Shown in pieces: positions 25,748-38,061 of a DNA stretch of 64,000 bases; the stretch's first letter is position 1; each line of letters starts with the position of its first letter. This DNA comes from Rotaria sp. Silwood1. Taxonomy: Eukaryota; Rotifera; Eurotatoria; Philodinida; Philodinidae. Location: contig CAJNOP010000011.1 in the NCBI GenBank assembly GCA_905250075.1, forward strand, positions 1,052,769-1,116,768, in the 5' to 3' direction. The position numbers and the translations under genes are program-made. Below the pieces are notes generated by a model. That model ran no database searches and was not told the DNA's origin. It saw only the letters and a program-made list of their open reading frames with translations.

Positions 25748-28700
25748 TCAACGAGCCGCCATTACACCAAGTGTTAATACATCATTGCACAATTGACATA
25801 CTCTTACAGGTTTTTGTAAATTAAATTTCATTATTGGTAATTCATTCACAGAACATCGTTTACATAAAACTCGACCACAATGTCGACTAAAATAAATAAA
25901 AACAAAGATCATCAATAAATATTTTTTTAATTTTCACCAAAAATTATTAAAACTTGTTGCTAACAGTAGTTCTATAGGAAGTCTAAAAGTAGTTTGGGTC
26001 CACGAAAGATGCGCATGAGCGTGCGGATTGGGCTTTGGAAATAAAATGGACCCATTCAACCTTACTCTCACTCTCACCTGCCATCGCCCTCACTATCATC
26101 CACACCTGCACGCTTACCCATACTTCGCACCCTCATCCGCACGCTTGTGCGCATCTTTCGGGATCCCGAGTAGTTTAGGTCTTCTTCTCACGACTTAAAA
26201 AAGAAAATCTGACGCTGCTGCTACAAATAGTCATATAGATTAAAATCTCTTAGCATCCAAAATTTGCAAGTTTTCATATTAAAACAATACTAACCAATGG
26301 TGTCTTCGATTTGTGATTGTAAATTTCATTCCACATTCTAAACAAATCTCACTTTCACCCCATGGAGGTTCACGCGTAATAATATCTATTAAATAATAAT
26401 AATAAAAAAAAACCAAACTTAATATTAAACTAATTAAATAACTTACCAAGTATATTAACAAGTAAAGCTTTACTTGCTGCAGGTATAGTAAATATTGAGA
26501 ATGAATCATTATTACAAATACTTAAATTAGCACCAGCTGATACAAGAGCACGACATAATTGACCATGACCATTTTTATAAGCCAATATAAGAGCTAAAAA
26601 AACATTTGTATGATATTCAAAAAAAAATTTTCTTTCCGAAAAAAAAAGTCACCTGTATTTCCTTGTCCATCTTGAATATCAAGTGGAAATGTTGGATGAT
26701 ATTTTAAAATTTGCTCAAGTATGCCTTGAGCATTTCCTTGAGGATGAGCTGCTAAAACATGAAGACAATTCATTCCTCTACAAACAAAACATAGAGATAT
26801 ATAAATTTTAAACGGGGAAAAAAAAAAATTCTTTTTTACTTAGAATTTAATGTTAATACATCAACATCAGATTCTACTAATAAACAACGTACAACATCTA
26901 AATGACCATGTTGTACAGCCAAATGAAGTGCTACAGAAAATAAATATAAATTCTTTCAAATCAATAAAAATTTCTTATTCAAACCAGTATTTTGATTCGC
27001 ATCAGTTAAATTAGCATGTATATGATTTTCAAGAAGAATACTACAAATAACACCACGATTATTTTCTGCTGCAATATGTAATGCTGATCGACGATTAGCT
27101 GTAACATCATTAATATTCGCACCAGCAAGTATCTATATAAAATTTTTTAAAATTTATAAAACAAAAGAATTTATTTTTCTTCTTTTTTTTTTGTTACTAA
27201 ATTTCGAAGAATAATTTCACTTCCTATTTGTACAGCTAAATGAAGTGGTGTAAATTGACTAGAATCTTGAACACGATTATTAACATTAACTTGAACAGTT
27301 AATAAAAATAAAACACTTTCAATATCACCATTTTGTACAGCTATATGAAGAAAATTTCGACCTTTATTATCAAGCTTAAAAGAGAAAGAAAAAAAAAAGA
27401 GAATTTTTTAGTACTTGTTATTGTTGCTTCTTTTTTTTTTAAATTTAAGAATAGAATTTCTTTTTTCATAACGTACTTGTTCAGCTGCTCGTGGTTCACG
27501 TTTTAAAATAAGATTAGCAGCTTCATTATTTTTTGCTACCATTGAACAAGCAAATGGTGTTTGATTTTGTTTATTACGTATTGTTAAATCTAAACTTGGT
27601 GCACCAAGTAATAAATTAATTATAGCTGTATGTTGATTAATGATTGCAACATGAAGTGGAGTATTAGCTTCGGCATCCTGAAATATGAAATTATGTATTT
27701 TTTTTTATATGAGAATTTTGTTGATTGTACTTTTTTATTTATATCTGCATGATATTCAATTAATGTTGAAACAACTCGTTCAAGACCCCATTGAGAAGCT
27801 AGAATTGAATGAATCATAATTAAATATGAAAAAGACAATATATTTTTTTTTTTATTGATTATTATACCAAGATGTAATGGACTTTCAAGAGTTTTGCATA
27901 TATCAGGTGTTTCATCGTTTACACCAGGTTGACGAGGAGAATTAATATCACAACCACTATGAATGAAAAAAAAAGGAAATAAATTATATTAATTTTTGAA
28001 AAAAGTAGTTCATATTTATGTACCTTCTAATTAGAAAGCAAGCAACACTTTCATTATTTTCATCAATAGCTCGATGTAAAAGAGTTTGTCGACAATTATC
28101 AGGCCCATTTGACCATCTATATGAAGAAAAACATTAATATTATGCTTTTCTTTTGTGAAAATAAATCTTAGATTTTAAATTTGATAGAAATTCGCATTGA
28201 TAATATTTATTCTTATTTATAAAACTAAATGTATGATCTATTTGTTTGTTTTTTTTTGTTATAATATCAAACGAATTGATTATACACAATTTAAGGTTAA
28301 CAACTACGAATGATCGAATAAAATTATTCAAAAAAGCCCATGCACTATTGTTTTTTTTTTCATTCAACAATGGTGATTCTTATAGAAACATTGTCAAATC
28401 ATCATATTTCGTTTTATTAATCAAAACTGGCAAAGCCATCGAACAATTCGAAGAAAGTCATTATATCTAATTGTCTCACAGGTCAAAAAATATAGACCGT
28501 TTCCTAGCGAGAAAACTGGAGAAAATGACAGGAGCTTGAAAACAGAAATCCGGTAGCCAAAACTTTCTAATTTGGAGTAGAGCCCACCAGCGAACCCAAT
28601 CATCAAATTTTTGCTTTCAAGTTTCTAAGTTTTACGACGGGCATCTGCCAAATATTCACAGATCTGGATGCCAGAATTACTGAGTGCCATCTCTCNNNNN

Positions 28701-31700
28701 NNNNNNNNNNNNNNNNNNNNNNNNNNNNNNNNNNNNNNNNNNNNNNNNNNNNNNNNNNNNNNNNNNNNNNNNNNNNNNNNNNNNNNNNNNNNNNNTCTTA
28801 TTTATAAAACTAAATGTATGATATATTTGTTTTTTTTTTGTTATAATATCAAACGAATTGATTATACACAATTTATGGTTAACAACTACGAATGATCGAA
28901 TAAAATTATTCAAAAAGCCCATGCACTATTGTTTTTTTTTCACTCAACAATGGTGATTCTTATAGAAACATTGTCAAATCATCATACTTCGTTTTATTAA
29001 TCAAAACTGGCAAAGCTATTGAACAATTCGAAGAAAGTCATTATATCTAATTGTCTCTCAGGTCAAAAAATATAGACCGTTTCCTAGCTCGAAAACTGGA
29101 GAAAATGACAGGAGCTTGAAAACAGAAATCCGGTAGGCAAAACTTTCTAATTTGGAGTAGAGAGCCCACCAGCGAATCCAATCATCAAATTTTTGCTTTC
29201 AAGTTTCTAAGTTTTATGACGGGCATCTGCCGAATATTCACAGATCTGGACGCCAGAATTACTGACTGCCATCTCTCGAAATTTTAAAAGTAGTCGTCTG
29301 ATTGATCTTTCTTCTTTTCAATAGAAACCCGCTAATTTAAAATTTTCTCTAAAACAAACTGTACAAATATAGATATTTTTCGACCTGTACGTGGTTTACT
29401 ATATAATATATCGATAAATTTTGAAAACATACGATATAGAGGCAATAGCAAATAGCTGCTTGTATCTTCATCAATAAGATACTTTTGACATCATGAACTT
29501 ATGAAGTTTTGAATTACTTGACTATTCGTTTCAAAAATTTTCTTTCAAAAAACATTATATCTTACTGTGTACTATCACAACCAAATTTAACAAGTATTGA
29601 AGCAATATCTTCTTGACCGGAATCTAATGCATTCCATAAAACACTATTACCATTTTCATCAACAACATTCATATTTGCACCATTACGACAAAGTGCTTCA
29701 ACTACAGATGGTAAATGATGTTTAACAGCAAGTTGTATTGGAGATAGACCATGTGTTTTTTCATTAACATCAACACCTTGTTCAAGTAAAAATAAAGCTG
29801 CTTGAACATTTTGTTTACTAATAGCTTGTGCTAATAATGGTGTTTGTTCACAATCTTTTATTTCTAATTGTGCATGACGAATTTGTAATAATTGTTTAGC
29901 TATTGTTAACATATTCATCCATAATGTTAATGAAAAAATACTTTGACCATGTTCATCTTGAATATTAAAATTTGGTTTTAAATTTTCATCAGTAATTTTT
30001 TCACGAAATTGTATATAAATATCAAGTATACGTTCTTGTGAAGCATAAACAGCACGATGAATTGGTGTTTGTAGACCAATATTAGAATTTTGTTCAATAT
30101 CAGATGATAATATTTGATGAGTTTGAATATTTGGATTAGCACCATTTTCAAGTAAAGCTCTTGTAAATTGTTCTAAACCTAATTGTGATGTTAAATGTAA
30201 TACTGTTTCACCTTGTTTATTAACATGATTAATTTTGGCACCTTTTTTTATTAAATAAAGACCAGCTTGTTGATAATGATGACGAGCACATTTATGTAAT
30301 AAAGATTCACTTAATGTTGATATTGGATCAATAGCATCAACACTAGCACCACGATCAACAAGTAAACTTGCAAATGTTTCTTGATCAAAACTAATATCTG
30401 TATATGTTCAAAAAAAAAAAGAAAAGATATTTAGGTTTTTTATGGGATTCCGGATCTTCGCCAATAAAACTTTCGCCAAATAGCACTTTCGCCAATGGCG
30501 AAACTCCACTATACTTTCGCCAATAGACACACTGGAATATCGCCAATTGGCGAATGTCCACTGTACTTTCGCCAACACACTTTATGGAGTTTCGCCAGTT
30601 GGCGAAAGTATAGGAGACTTTGGTCAATTTAAGTGCTAATTAGACGTGAATTAGAAAATGTGCATCGACTATATTAATAAGTTACGTTTGTGTATGTTGT
30701 AGTCATATATTTTTTATAGCATTTTAGATAATAATTATGCCGCCCCTTGTTAGCGTGAAATACAAGATCATTAGCTAATACAATCAAGTCTCTTTCTCAT
30801 CTTGTTGGTGAACCTGTTTTGTCGTGGACGAAAGGGAAAGAAAAAAATTAATGTTTCGAAATCAGACTTATCAGGTGCATCATCAGATGAACATTAGGTT
30901 ATGCTTTATTTGCCGTTTTCTTCATATTAATCTCGCTTTTTTCTTATTAAAAACATGACTCCCTCATGTATGAATATACTCTAAGCGTAAGCTATAGTAT
31001 ATATTCTAACAGTATTAGCTTTAGCCCTTACATGTATCCTGTATTAATATTATTTTGTGACGGCTGACAAAACTCCACTATACTTTCGTCAATTGGCGAA
31101 CGTCCGCTGTACTTTCGCCAATACATATCTTGGAATTTCGTCAATTGGCGAAAGTTCACCGTACCTTCGCCAACACATCCCTGTACTTTCACTATTGGCG
31201 AATGTCCTATTGGCGAAAGTCCGAATTGGCGATCTTCCGGTAACCCTTTTTTATGTTCTATATATATATATATATATATTTATCATTTGGATATTATTTG
31301 AATTGAATCCTTTTCTTTTTAGAAAAATATTTAGTCAGTAATTTAAATAATTGTAAAATCAGCAAAATGACTTAGAGGATTTAGTTACTAATGAATTAGA
31401 TGTATTAACAAATTAAAAGATAAGTAAATAAGATTGACTAATAGTCAATAAAATCAAAGGTTAAGACAGGAAATTAAAATTTGTTTTAGTGTGATTCACC
31501 TTTTTTTTTTCTTCTTTTCTTTGTTGTCTTGTATCACGTAGCATAGATGCTATGAATAGCATACAAGTAGGCAACACTTTGCTTCTACTCTTTACTCCTA
31601 CTTAGAGTTTATGAGTATAAAAAAAATGAACGTGATACAAGTTACACAATATGAAAGTAATCAAACGAAAGATTTCGTTAGAAAAAAAAACATATATCAA

Positions 31701-34322
31701 AGTGTGGGTTAACGAGGTTATATGTGAGAATCAGTGGCGTAGCCAGGAATTTTTGAGTCATGGGCAATTCATTAGCCGAACTATTTTGAGTTATGGGCAG
31801 CTAAGGGCAACCGTTATGATGTCAAAAATATCTATGGGCAATAACTTTTGGAGCTATGGGCAATTGCCCAATGGTCCTACCCCTGGCTACGCCACTGGTG
31901 AGAATATTAATGGAGCACGACCATTAATTGAAAATAGCTGATCAGAGCATTATATGAACTGTACAGAATATGAAAGAGCACAATGAACAAAGTTATTGTT
32001 TATAAAAACTGAAGCTGAGTATGATGATTCTAAAGGCGTATATGTGTGAATGAAATGAAAATTCATTTGAATCCACATCCATATGCTTTGGAATTAAATA
32101 TTAATAATTTAATTACTGATCATTTCTTCTATTCTACTGACTACTTAAATTGCAGCGTTTTTTTTTGAAAAATGAACTATTGGAAAAGAATTATGAAATT
32201 TTAATAAACATTTTGATTAATTAAGAGGATTATATTGTACTTTTCCAAGGCCATATGTGTTAAATGATCTCAATCAAATTATTGAATATTATCAAAAATA
32301 ACTTAGTCAAAACCAATTCTTGATTAATTGAACAAAAAAAAATCATATGATTTTGATTATATGAAATATGAAGCTAGGCTAGTAAAAGAATGTATTTGTA
32401 TTTAAGATTTTTTACTGAAAAGGTATGTTCTTCGTATATCGTAAAGTCAACGAAACATTTAAGTAATCAGTTTCTTTGTTTTTTTTTATCACAATGCTTT
32501 CGTTATCAGACTAATGCGTCATTTCTTTTGTTACTAACAAACAACCAATATAATATATTCTTGCTATATTTTTCAAGTACTATAAACTAGAATAAATTAA
32601 AAAAAAAATTTATCAATCACTATTAGTGATTTGTTTTGAAAAATCGACTTGATTTACATATTTATCTCTAAATATTTGAAATAACTTACGCAATTGTTCA
32701 GCTTGTTGAAGAGCAAGCCAAAGTGGTACATGATCATCTTTATTTCTATCATCTAATGATAATTTTGATGCTTTTAATAATTCTCGAAAAACATGAATAT
32801 TATCAGAAAGTATTGCTCTATGAAGACAATTATTGCCTCTAGCATCTTGTTTTTTTGTATCAACACCATGTTCAAGCATAAGTTGTGCTACACGACACAT
32901 TCCAGCCATAATATCTGTTAATAATTCAGCTGGATTAAGACCACTTAATAAATGTAATGGTGTTTCACGTCCAACATTTGTTTGATGATTAAGTAAACAT
33001 TCATGTTTTATAAGAAATGTTGCAGAATGTTCATCACCTAAAAAGCAAAAACAACAAAAAAAACATTTTTCTCATTTTTTTTCTTTTTTATTTATATTAA
33101 TATATATTTCTTACCTCGTTTAATAGCTAAATGAAGTAATGTTCGATTTTCAGCATCAATATGATTAATATCTGCTTTATGACGAACAAGATTTTCTGCC
33201 ATACTATCTTGTTTTGTTTTTAATGCTAATTCAAGAGCTAATTCACCATGATCATCAAGTTCATTAACACGCTCAGCTAACTAGAAGACAAAAAAAAAAA
33301 CGTTTTTTTTTGTTTTTTAAATATCATGGTTTTTATTGTCTTTCTTACATCTGCATCATTATCAATTAAATAAAGAAAAAGTACATCTTCACGTTTCATG
33401 CGTACAGCTTGATGAAGTGGATATTTAGTTTTTTGTTTAAATAATTTATATGCCATTGGTGCAGGTAAATGTTGAAAATCTTCACTTGTAAAATCATTCT
33501 AATATAAAAATAAAAAATGCTTTTTTTGAAATAATGAATATCTTAAAATAACAAACCCAATGTGCACTAATTAACTGACTACAATGAGTTTGTAAAACTT
33601 GTGCACCAATTTCTTCTGCTACTTTATAAAATTTTAAACAATTTCGAACTGTTATTGCTGATATTAATGCAACTTCACATCTATATGAAATTTATAAAAA
33701 AAGTTTTTCTTATATAAAAGAAAATTATTTTCTACAAACTGATCAATTAATTCTTTTAATTCAAAACGTTTAGCTGTTTTCATTAAATTTAATAAAAAAT
33801 CTTCATTCTGTTTTTCAGATATTTCATCTGTATAAATCCATTTAATCAATTGAAATCCCACATCATATGGAATATCTAGAAGAATAAATAATTAATATAA
33901 TAAGAAAATTTATTGTATATATGAAAAAAAAAAATAATCTTACCAGATAAATCAAGTTCAGATGCATCACCTAATTGTTGTGGATCCCATTTAAGACTAC
34001 GTGCAGCTAAAATAAATCGATGACCACATAAAGTTTCACCATCAAGTTTAATTGTAATATCACTAAAAATAAAAAAAATTATTTTCTTTTTGTTTTTCTT
34101 CTTCTTTCAAAACCTATAAAGTTCACGATTAAATAATTCTGCAACAGTTTTAAGTAAACGATAAACAAATGAATTTTGATCAAGTTTTGTTGTTGAATTA
34201 AGAACATTATAATTTCGTTCTAAAGCTTTATAACGTTGTTGAAGTTTAACATATTCTTCACGAAGTAGAACAAGATGTTGTTGTAATTTACTGATTTCAT
34301 TTTGATTATCAATATTACTCAT
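25748..34322 (-). CDS. ANKFY1: Rabankyrin-5 (BTB, ankyrin repeats and FYVE)
   Basis: Nineteen exons (34322-34114, 34062-33944, 33875-33740, 33680-33557, 33498-33349, 33280-33115, 33037-32621, 30397-29566, 28116-28024, 27956-27868, 27798-27731, 27677-27477, 27374-27198, 27132-26985, 26930-26840, 26777-26653, 26593-26447, 26385-26295, 25886-25748) encode 1173 residues, close to the human length as I recall it. The order is: an N-terminal coiled coil (ISKLQQHLVLLREEYVKLQ), a BTB/POZ domain (SDITIKLDG, HRFILAARS, IKWIYTDE), about 20 ankyrin repeats from residue 220, and a C-terminal FYVE finger at about 1100-1165 (CLEC, RRHHCRHCGRVLC, VRVCQLC). In mammals it binds PI3P and Rab5 on endosomes and macropinosomes. 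The exon 7 donor (GTGATT at 32620) is the least certain junction. Introns 7, 8 and 18 carry insertions. Confidence 0.95.
25996..26168. mobile_element. Short TIR element (MITE) with 8-bp target duplication
   Basis: A 173-bp GC-rich island sits in the last intron of ANKFY1, flanked by direct copies of AGTAGTTT (25988-25995 and 26169-26176). Its ends are imperfect inverted repeats of about 32 bp, sharing CGAAAGATGCGCA and AGCGTGCGGA in inverse orientation. The middle is C/T-rich on the plus strand. An 8-bp duplication is typical of the hAT superfamily. It has no coding capacity, so it is a non-autonomous copy. Confidence 0.72.
28211..29281. repeat. 485-bp direct duplication flanking the scaffold gap
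   Basis: Positions 28211-28695 and 28796-29280 are nearly the same sequence in the same orientation, 585 bp apart. They differ by scattered single substitutions and a few indels. The first copy runs straight into the gap and the second begins immediately after it. Both sit in one ANKFY1 intron between exons at 29566 and 28116. This could be a real tandem duplication, but two alleles placed end to end by the assembler is at least as likely. Confidence 0.85.
28696..28795. other. Assembly gap of exactly 100 N
   Basis: One hundred consecutive N, the usual placeholder for a gap of unknown size. It interrupts an ANKFY1 intron and does not touch any exon in my model. Confidence 0.99.
30444..31246. 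mobile_element. 803-bp non-autonomous TIR transposon with palindromic subterminal repeats
   Basis: The element begins GGGATTCCGGATCTTCGCC and its right end, read in reverse, begins GGGTTACCGGAAGATCGCC. It is flanked by TTTTTTAT on both sides (30436-30443 and 31247-31254), an 8-bp duplication, though a low-complexity one. Both outer parts (30444-30620 and 31070-31246) are packed with the unit CTTTCGCCAA and its complement TTGGCGAAAG, many joined head to head as full palindromes. The 450-bp middle has no transposase. The 8-bp duplication and subterminal repeats suggest hAT. It lies in ANKFY1 intron 7. Confidence 0.8.
31732..31897. mobile_element. 166-bp hAT-like MITE with perfect 16-bp TIRs
   Basis: The ends are a perfect 16-bp inverted repeat, CAGTGGCGTAGCCAGG. 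The element is flanked by an exact 8-bp duplication, GTGAGAAT (31724-31731 and 31898-31905). The interior repeats the unit TATGGGCA several times and has no coding capacity. The 8-bp duplication and CAGTGG-type end agree with hAT elements. It lies 478 bp from the previous element in the same ANKFY1 intron. Confidence 0.9.
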
Positions 34323-35625
34323 CTTGTATAATAAATAAAAGTAAAAAAAAAAAATCTAAACTAAAATAGAAGATGAAACTCCAAATTGAAAATTATCTTA
34401 AAATAATCGAAAGAAGAACAAACACGTTTTTTCTTTCTTATTCCGTAATATACATTTTGGATATTTTATAATTATCTTGTGGTGAACATTTAAAACCAAA
34501 GAAAATTTAGTCTTTTGTTTTATTCGAATATTGGCGACATCTAAGTTTAGTACTCGAAGATTCGAAAGATAATATAGTTTGTTTTAGATTTCATTCTTTG
34601 ATATCATAGAAAGTAGGTAAAAGAAATCTAATGTACACAGACGGAGACAAAAAAAAGAAGCTAATCGATTAGATGAAACTTCGATTACTTTTGGAAATTC
34701 ATTTTAATACTAATGATGATTGTTTCTTTTTTTCTGAATTACTAAGTAGTGTTAATAAATTAGACAATCGTTAATTTTTTTTCCAAGAATTTGATCCTAT
34801 TAGTTGATGTATGTGATAATAATGCAAAAATTTTGAATTCTTGCATTTGATTAGATTTTTTTTTCTATATTGTAAAGATCGATTGTAAATGGATAAATTG
34901 TATTTAAGATTCGAAAATGAGTTAAAAAAAGGACTTTCATATATTCAAAAAAGAAGAATCATATTTCATTTCGCGTACTTGATGACAATTTATGTCAATG
35001 TCAAATGTTGGCTGAAAGGGCTGAAATCGTACTCGACCTTCTTGTGTGTATTAGTTTGAGTTTTTTCGTGATGCATTTATTCTTTTCAGTCTAGGTTAAA
35101 TATGGAAAGAAGTGAGTTCGATTTTCATGAATTTCTTTTCTCTAAAAGTGATTGGTGGTTGAGTATTACTTACTCTCACCGTATCTTCATTACGCTAAAG
35201 CATGGTATAAGAAGGACTTGTTCGGTAAAAAAACACCTGAGGGAACCCTTGCCCATATTTTTTTGTGGTTAGCAAATGTCTTGTATCAGATAGCTTATGA
35301 AATAAAACGACGATTTAATAGACATCGACTATTTGAAATAAATCTAAAACTGATCGATTACATTTTTGTGTTGAGTGTTAGTTGTCGAAATTACATAAAT
35401 ATCATATTGCTGTCTAAATAATTTCAATAGAATATAATTTTTATGATTTTCTTCTCATATATTTTTATCTCTGAACGTTATCCGCCAATTAATGAAATAT
35501 TCATTGACTAGTTTCTAATTGCTATTGACCATAAATTTAAAAATCATTATTTTCTTTTAGACAATATTCTCTTTTTATAAATCATTTAAAAAACAAAAGT
35601 TTTCTTTTGACAATTTTTATTTTAT
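34323..35625. other. Spacer between ANKFY1 start and the disordered-protein gene
   Basis: AT-rich DNA that should include the ANKFY1 promoter. An 89-codon frame at 35152-35421 (plus) has a somewhat protein-like middle (KTPEGTLAHIFLWLANVLYQIAYEIKRR, shown by its parts GTLAHIFLWL and EIKRRF) but starts with a non-ATG codon and has no partner exon, so I do not call it a gene. Confidence 0.4.
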
Positions 35626-38061
35626 TTAATACCGAAAGTAAGTAAATGGATAATAGGTATTAACACCTGGAACGTAACGTGTTCCAGCAGGATAAGCAAG
35701 GGTTGGTGCAGACATATACATATTTGGTTGTGGATAAAATAATTGTTGACCTGTATAATAGGTAGGTTGTTGCAATGCATATCCATTGGAAGATATAGTA
35801 GACGTTGGGACTGGAGTTGATGTAGTAATAGCCGGTGCTGGCGATGGTGTTGATGCTGGTACTTCAGCAGTTGATGTACGAATTTCAAATGTACGAACTC
35901 GATCTTGTCCCGGTGAGTTTAAATTATCGTCTGGTGTATTTCGACCACGTCGATCAATAATAATTATACGTTCTTTCATTGGTAATGATGTTGATTGCGT
36001 TGAACTTGATTGTTGTTTATCAACAACTTTAAATAAATCTTGTAATGTTTCTGTACCTATTTCTGTACCTGGTGTTGTATATATTTTTCGTGTTGTTACC
36101 ATTTGTTTGTTATTATTATTATCATCATCATCATCACCATTAGATTTTAATATTGATCTTTGTGTATTAAAACGATTATTAGGAGCTTTATTTATGTATG
36201 GATCTGTATATGATGAGGCAGAATTATCATTAATGACACGAACTCGAATTTTTTCTGCACCACTATCTGTTGAATAATTTAATACATCACTACTTGCTGA
36301 ACGAGATAATCCATGTGAATGTATATCTTCACCTGTTGATGAACGACGTATTCTTGGAGTAGTATTATTTGGTGAATGTTCGTTTGTTGGTTGTGTTAAT
36401 TTCGAAGCTTGTTGTTGATAATGAGCAGCATGTGAACGAGGCATTGTTGCGTATGGATTCATATATGACCAACCACCAGGTGGTGGTTGACGAGAATTAG
36501 GTATAACATTAGCAGATTGTTCTGTTTCTTTACTTAATTGTTGTTGATATTGACCTTGTGGATAGTTTCCATATGAAGGAGGTTGGGGATTTGTTGTTGG
36601 CTTTGATGGAAATGGTGCAGTTGGTGCCGTTGATGTTGAAGGTTCAGCTCTTCGAGAAGTTGGAGGTGTAGATTGACTTTGTTTAATAAAAGTTGAATAA
36701 GCTTCTTTGTAACGTTTGTCATAGAGATGATTGATTGGTTTAGGATAAGGTGCAGATGGATTGTGAGAAACATTAAAAATCGGAAATTCATGTGGTGATG
36801 GATCAGGACCCTATTTTTGAATAAATGTTCAATATACGATAATGTATAAAATATTTCTATACAATAACTCTCAAAATTATTTGACAAGGTTTATATTTAA
36901 GTCTTTTTTCACATAGCTGTAAACGTTAATAAACATAAATTCAAATAGTGATCTATATAGAATGTGTGATCTTAATTCCACTTATACTTTATTTGTATAA
37001 GTGTATCTGTATCAAAATTCCACGTAAGAATCTAATGTTATACATATAAGGTTATAAGAAGGACTAGAAAATCCACATAACGACATGAAAGAAAGAAGAA
37101 CAAAATAACAAGAAAATTCCAACATGTATGATAAGTAGAGAAAAGTCCTTGACGCATGACTAACAATGAGAGACAAAAGAGGAAGGACATAAATGCATAT
37201 ATATAGTCCTATAGGTGAAGAGAAAGAAATCCTTATGACTGCATCTAAAGAATATGTAGGTCATAACATAGAGAATTTTATTCTAGACATAGATATTCGA
37301 GGATGAAAATGATTGATAGTTTTCCAAGGATAAGAATATCTGAAGAACCAAAAACACAAGTTTTTTAGTTCTTGGAATTCTGTTTGAATTACCCAGAATA
37401 AAAGGGCAAATAATTCCCTACATAATGAAACACATTTCAGTTCTCTACAGAACTCTTTGTCCTCAATATCTCAGGCTTACAGAAGGCACAAAAATCGGTT
37501 TTTTTTCTGCTATTTCTTATGAAATCATAATTTTTGTATCCTTCTGTATAGTGGGTCTATCTTGGTCAAAATATATTGTACCAAGCTGCAAAGATGTTTC
37601 ACTTTGTAGAATATTGTTTGTTCTATCACTTCATACAATTCAAATAGAATTTCAAGAACTAAAAAATTGGTGTCTTAGTTTTCTACAGATTCTTATCCAT
37701 GGAAAACTATCAATTATTCTCATATTTGAAAATTCGTGTCAACAATAAAATTCTTTACACAAATACTATTAGTTGTATTCTGGTTAATGTTTACAGTAAT
37801 GATTTTGAGAGTCATTCGATCTGTATAGTATCATACCTGATTACGCATTTCATATTTCATTCGTGCAACAAGTCCTTCTAATTTTGCTGCTAAAATCTCC
37901 GAATCAACTTTTTCACCTGAATGTTGAAGTTCTTCAGAAATCATTTGTGCTTCATCACTTAAAACTTGTGTTAAACGAGCAATTGTTTCCGTATCCAAAC
38001 CAGCTAATTTCCGAGCAACAAGATCAACCGCTTTTGAGATCATGAAATTGTACTTAGGCAT
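35626..38061 (-). CDS. Uncharacterised disordered Ser/Pro/Gln-rich protein
   Basis: Two exons (38061-37837 and 36810-35626) encode 469 residues across a 1026-bp intron. The first 75 residues look folded and helical, with ISKAVDLVARKLAGLD, TIARLTQVLSDEAQMISEEL and EILAAKLEGLVARMKYEM. The rest is low complexity: Pro/Ser-rich (TAPFPSKPTTNPQPPSYG), then Arg/Ser-rich (PRIRRSSTGED), a poly-Asp/Asn run, MKERIIIIDRRGR, and a Tyr/Pro-rich tail ending YYPFTYFRY. There is no signal peptide or membrane segment. I do not recognise the family. Codon use matches the neighbours and the frame runs unbroken for 395 codons, so it is a real gene. A long antisense frame at 35786-36277 is its shadow. The intron contains a palindrome, listed separately. 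Confidence 0.75.
37272..37755. repeat. Near loop-less 0.5-kb palindrome in an intron (foldback C)
   Basis: The left half (about 37272-37500) is the imperfect reverse complement of the right half (about 37530-37755). Blocks matching in inverse order include AGAATTTTATT, ATTGATAGTTTTCCA with GGATAAGAAT, TTTTTTAGTTCTTG, AATTCT-TTTGAATT, GTGAAACAT-like sequence and TACAGAAGG. The centre is near 37515. It lies inside the single intron of the disordered-protein gene, so a transcript would fold into a hairpin of about 230 bp per arm. Confidence 0.82.

Noticed and set aside
30391-30627. Minus-strand frame with repeated FANW-like units, and the similar plus frame at 31057-31341
   Set aside because: Both translate the CTTTCGCCAA subterminal repeats of the transposon and are not proteins.
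31651-31941. 96-codon plus-strand frame
   Set aside because: Most of it lies in the MITE at 31732-31897; the repeated peptide comes from the repeated TATGGGCA unit.
35786-36277. 163-codon frame on the plus strand
   Set aside because: It is antisense to the disordered-protein gene; the minus-strand frame is longer, has normal codon use and joins by splicing to a good first exon.
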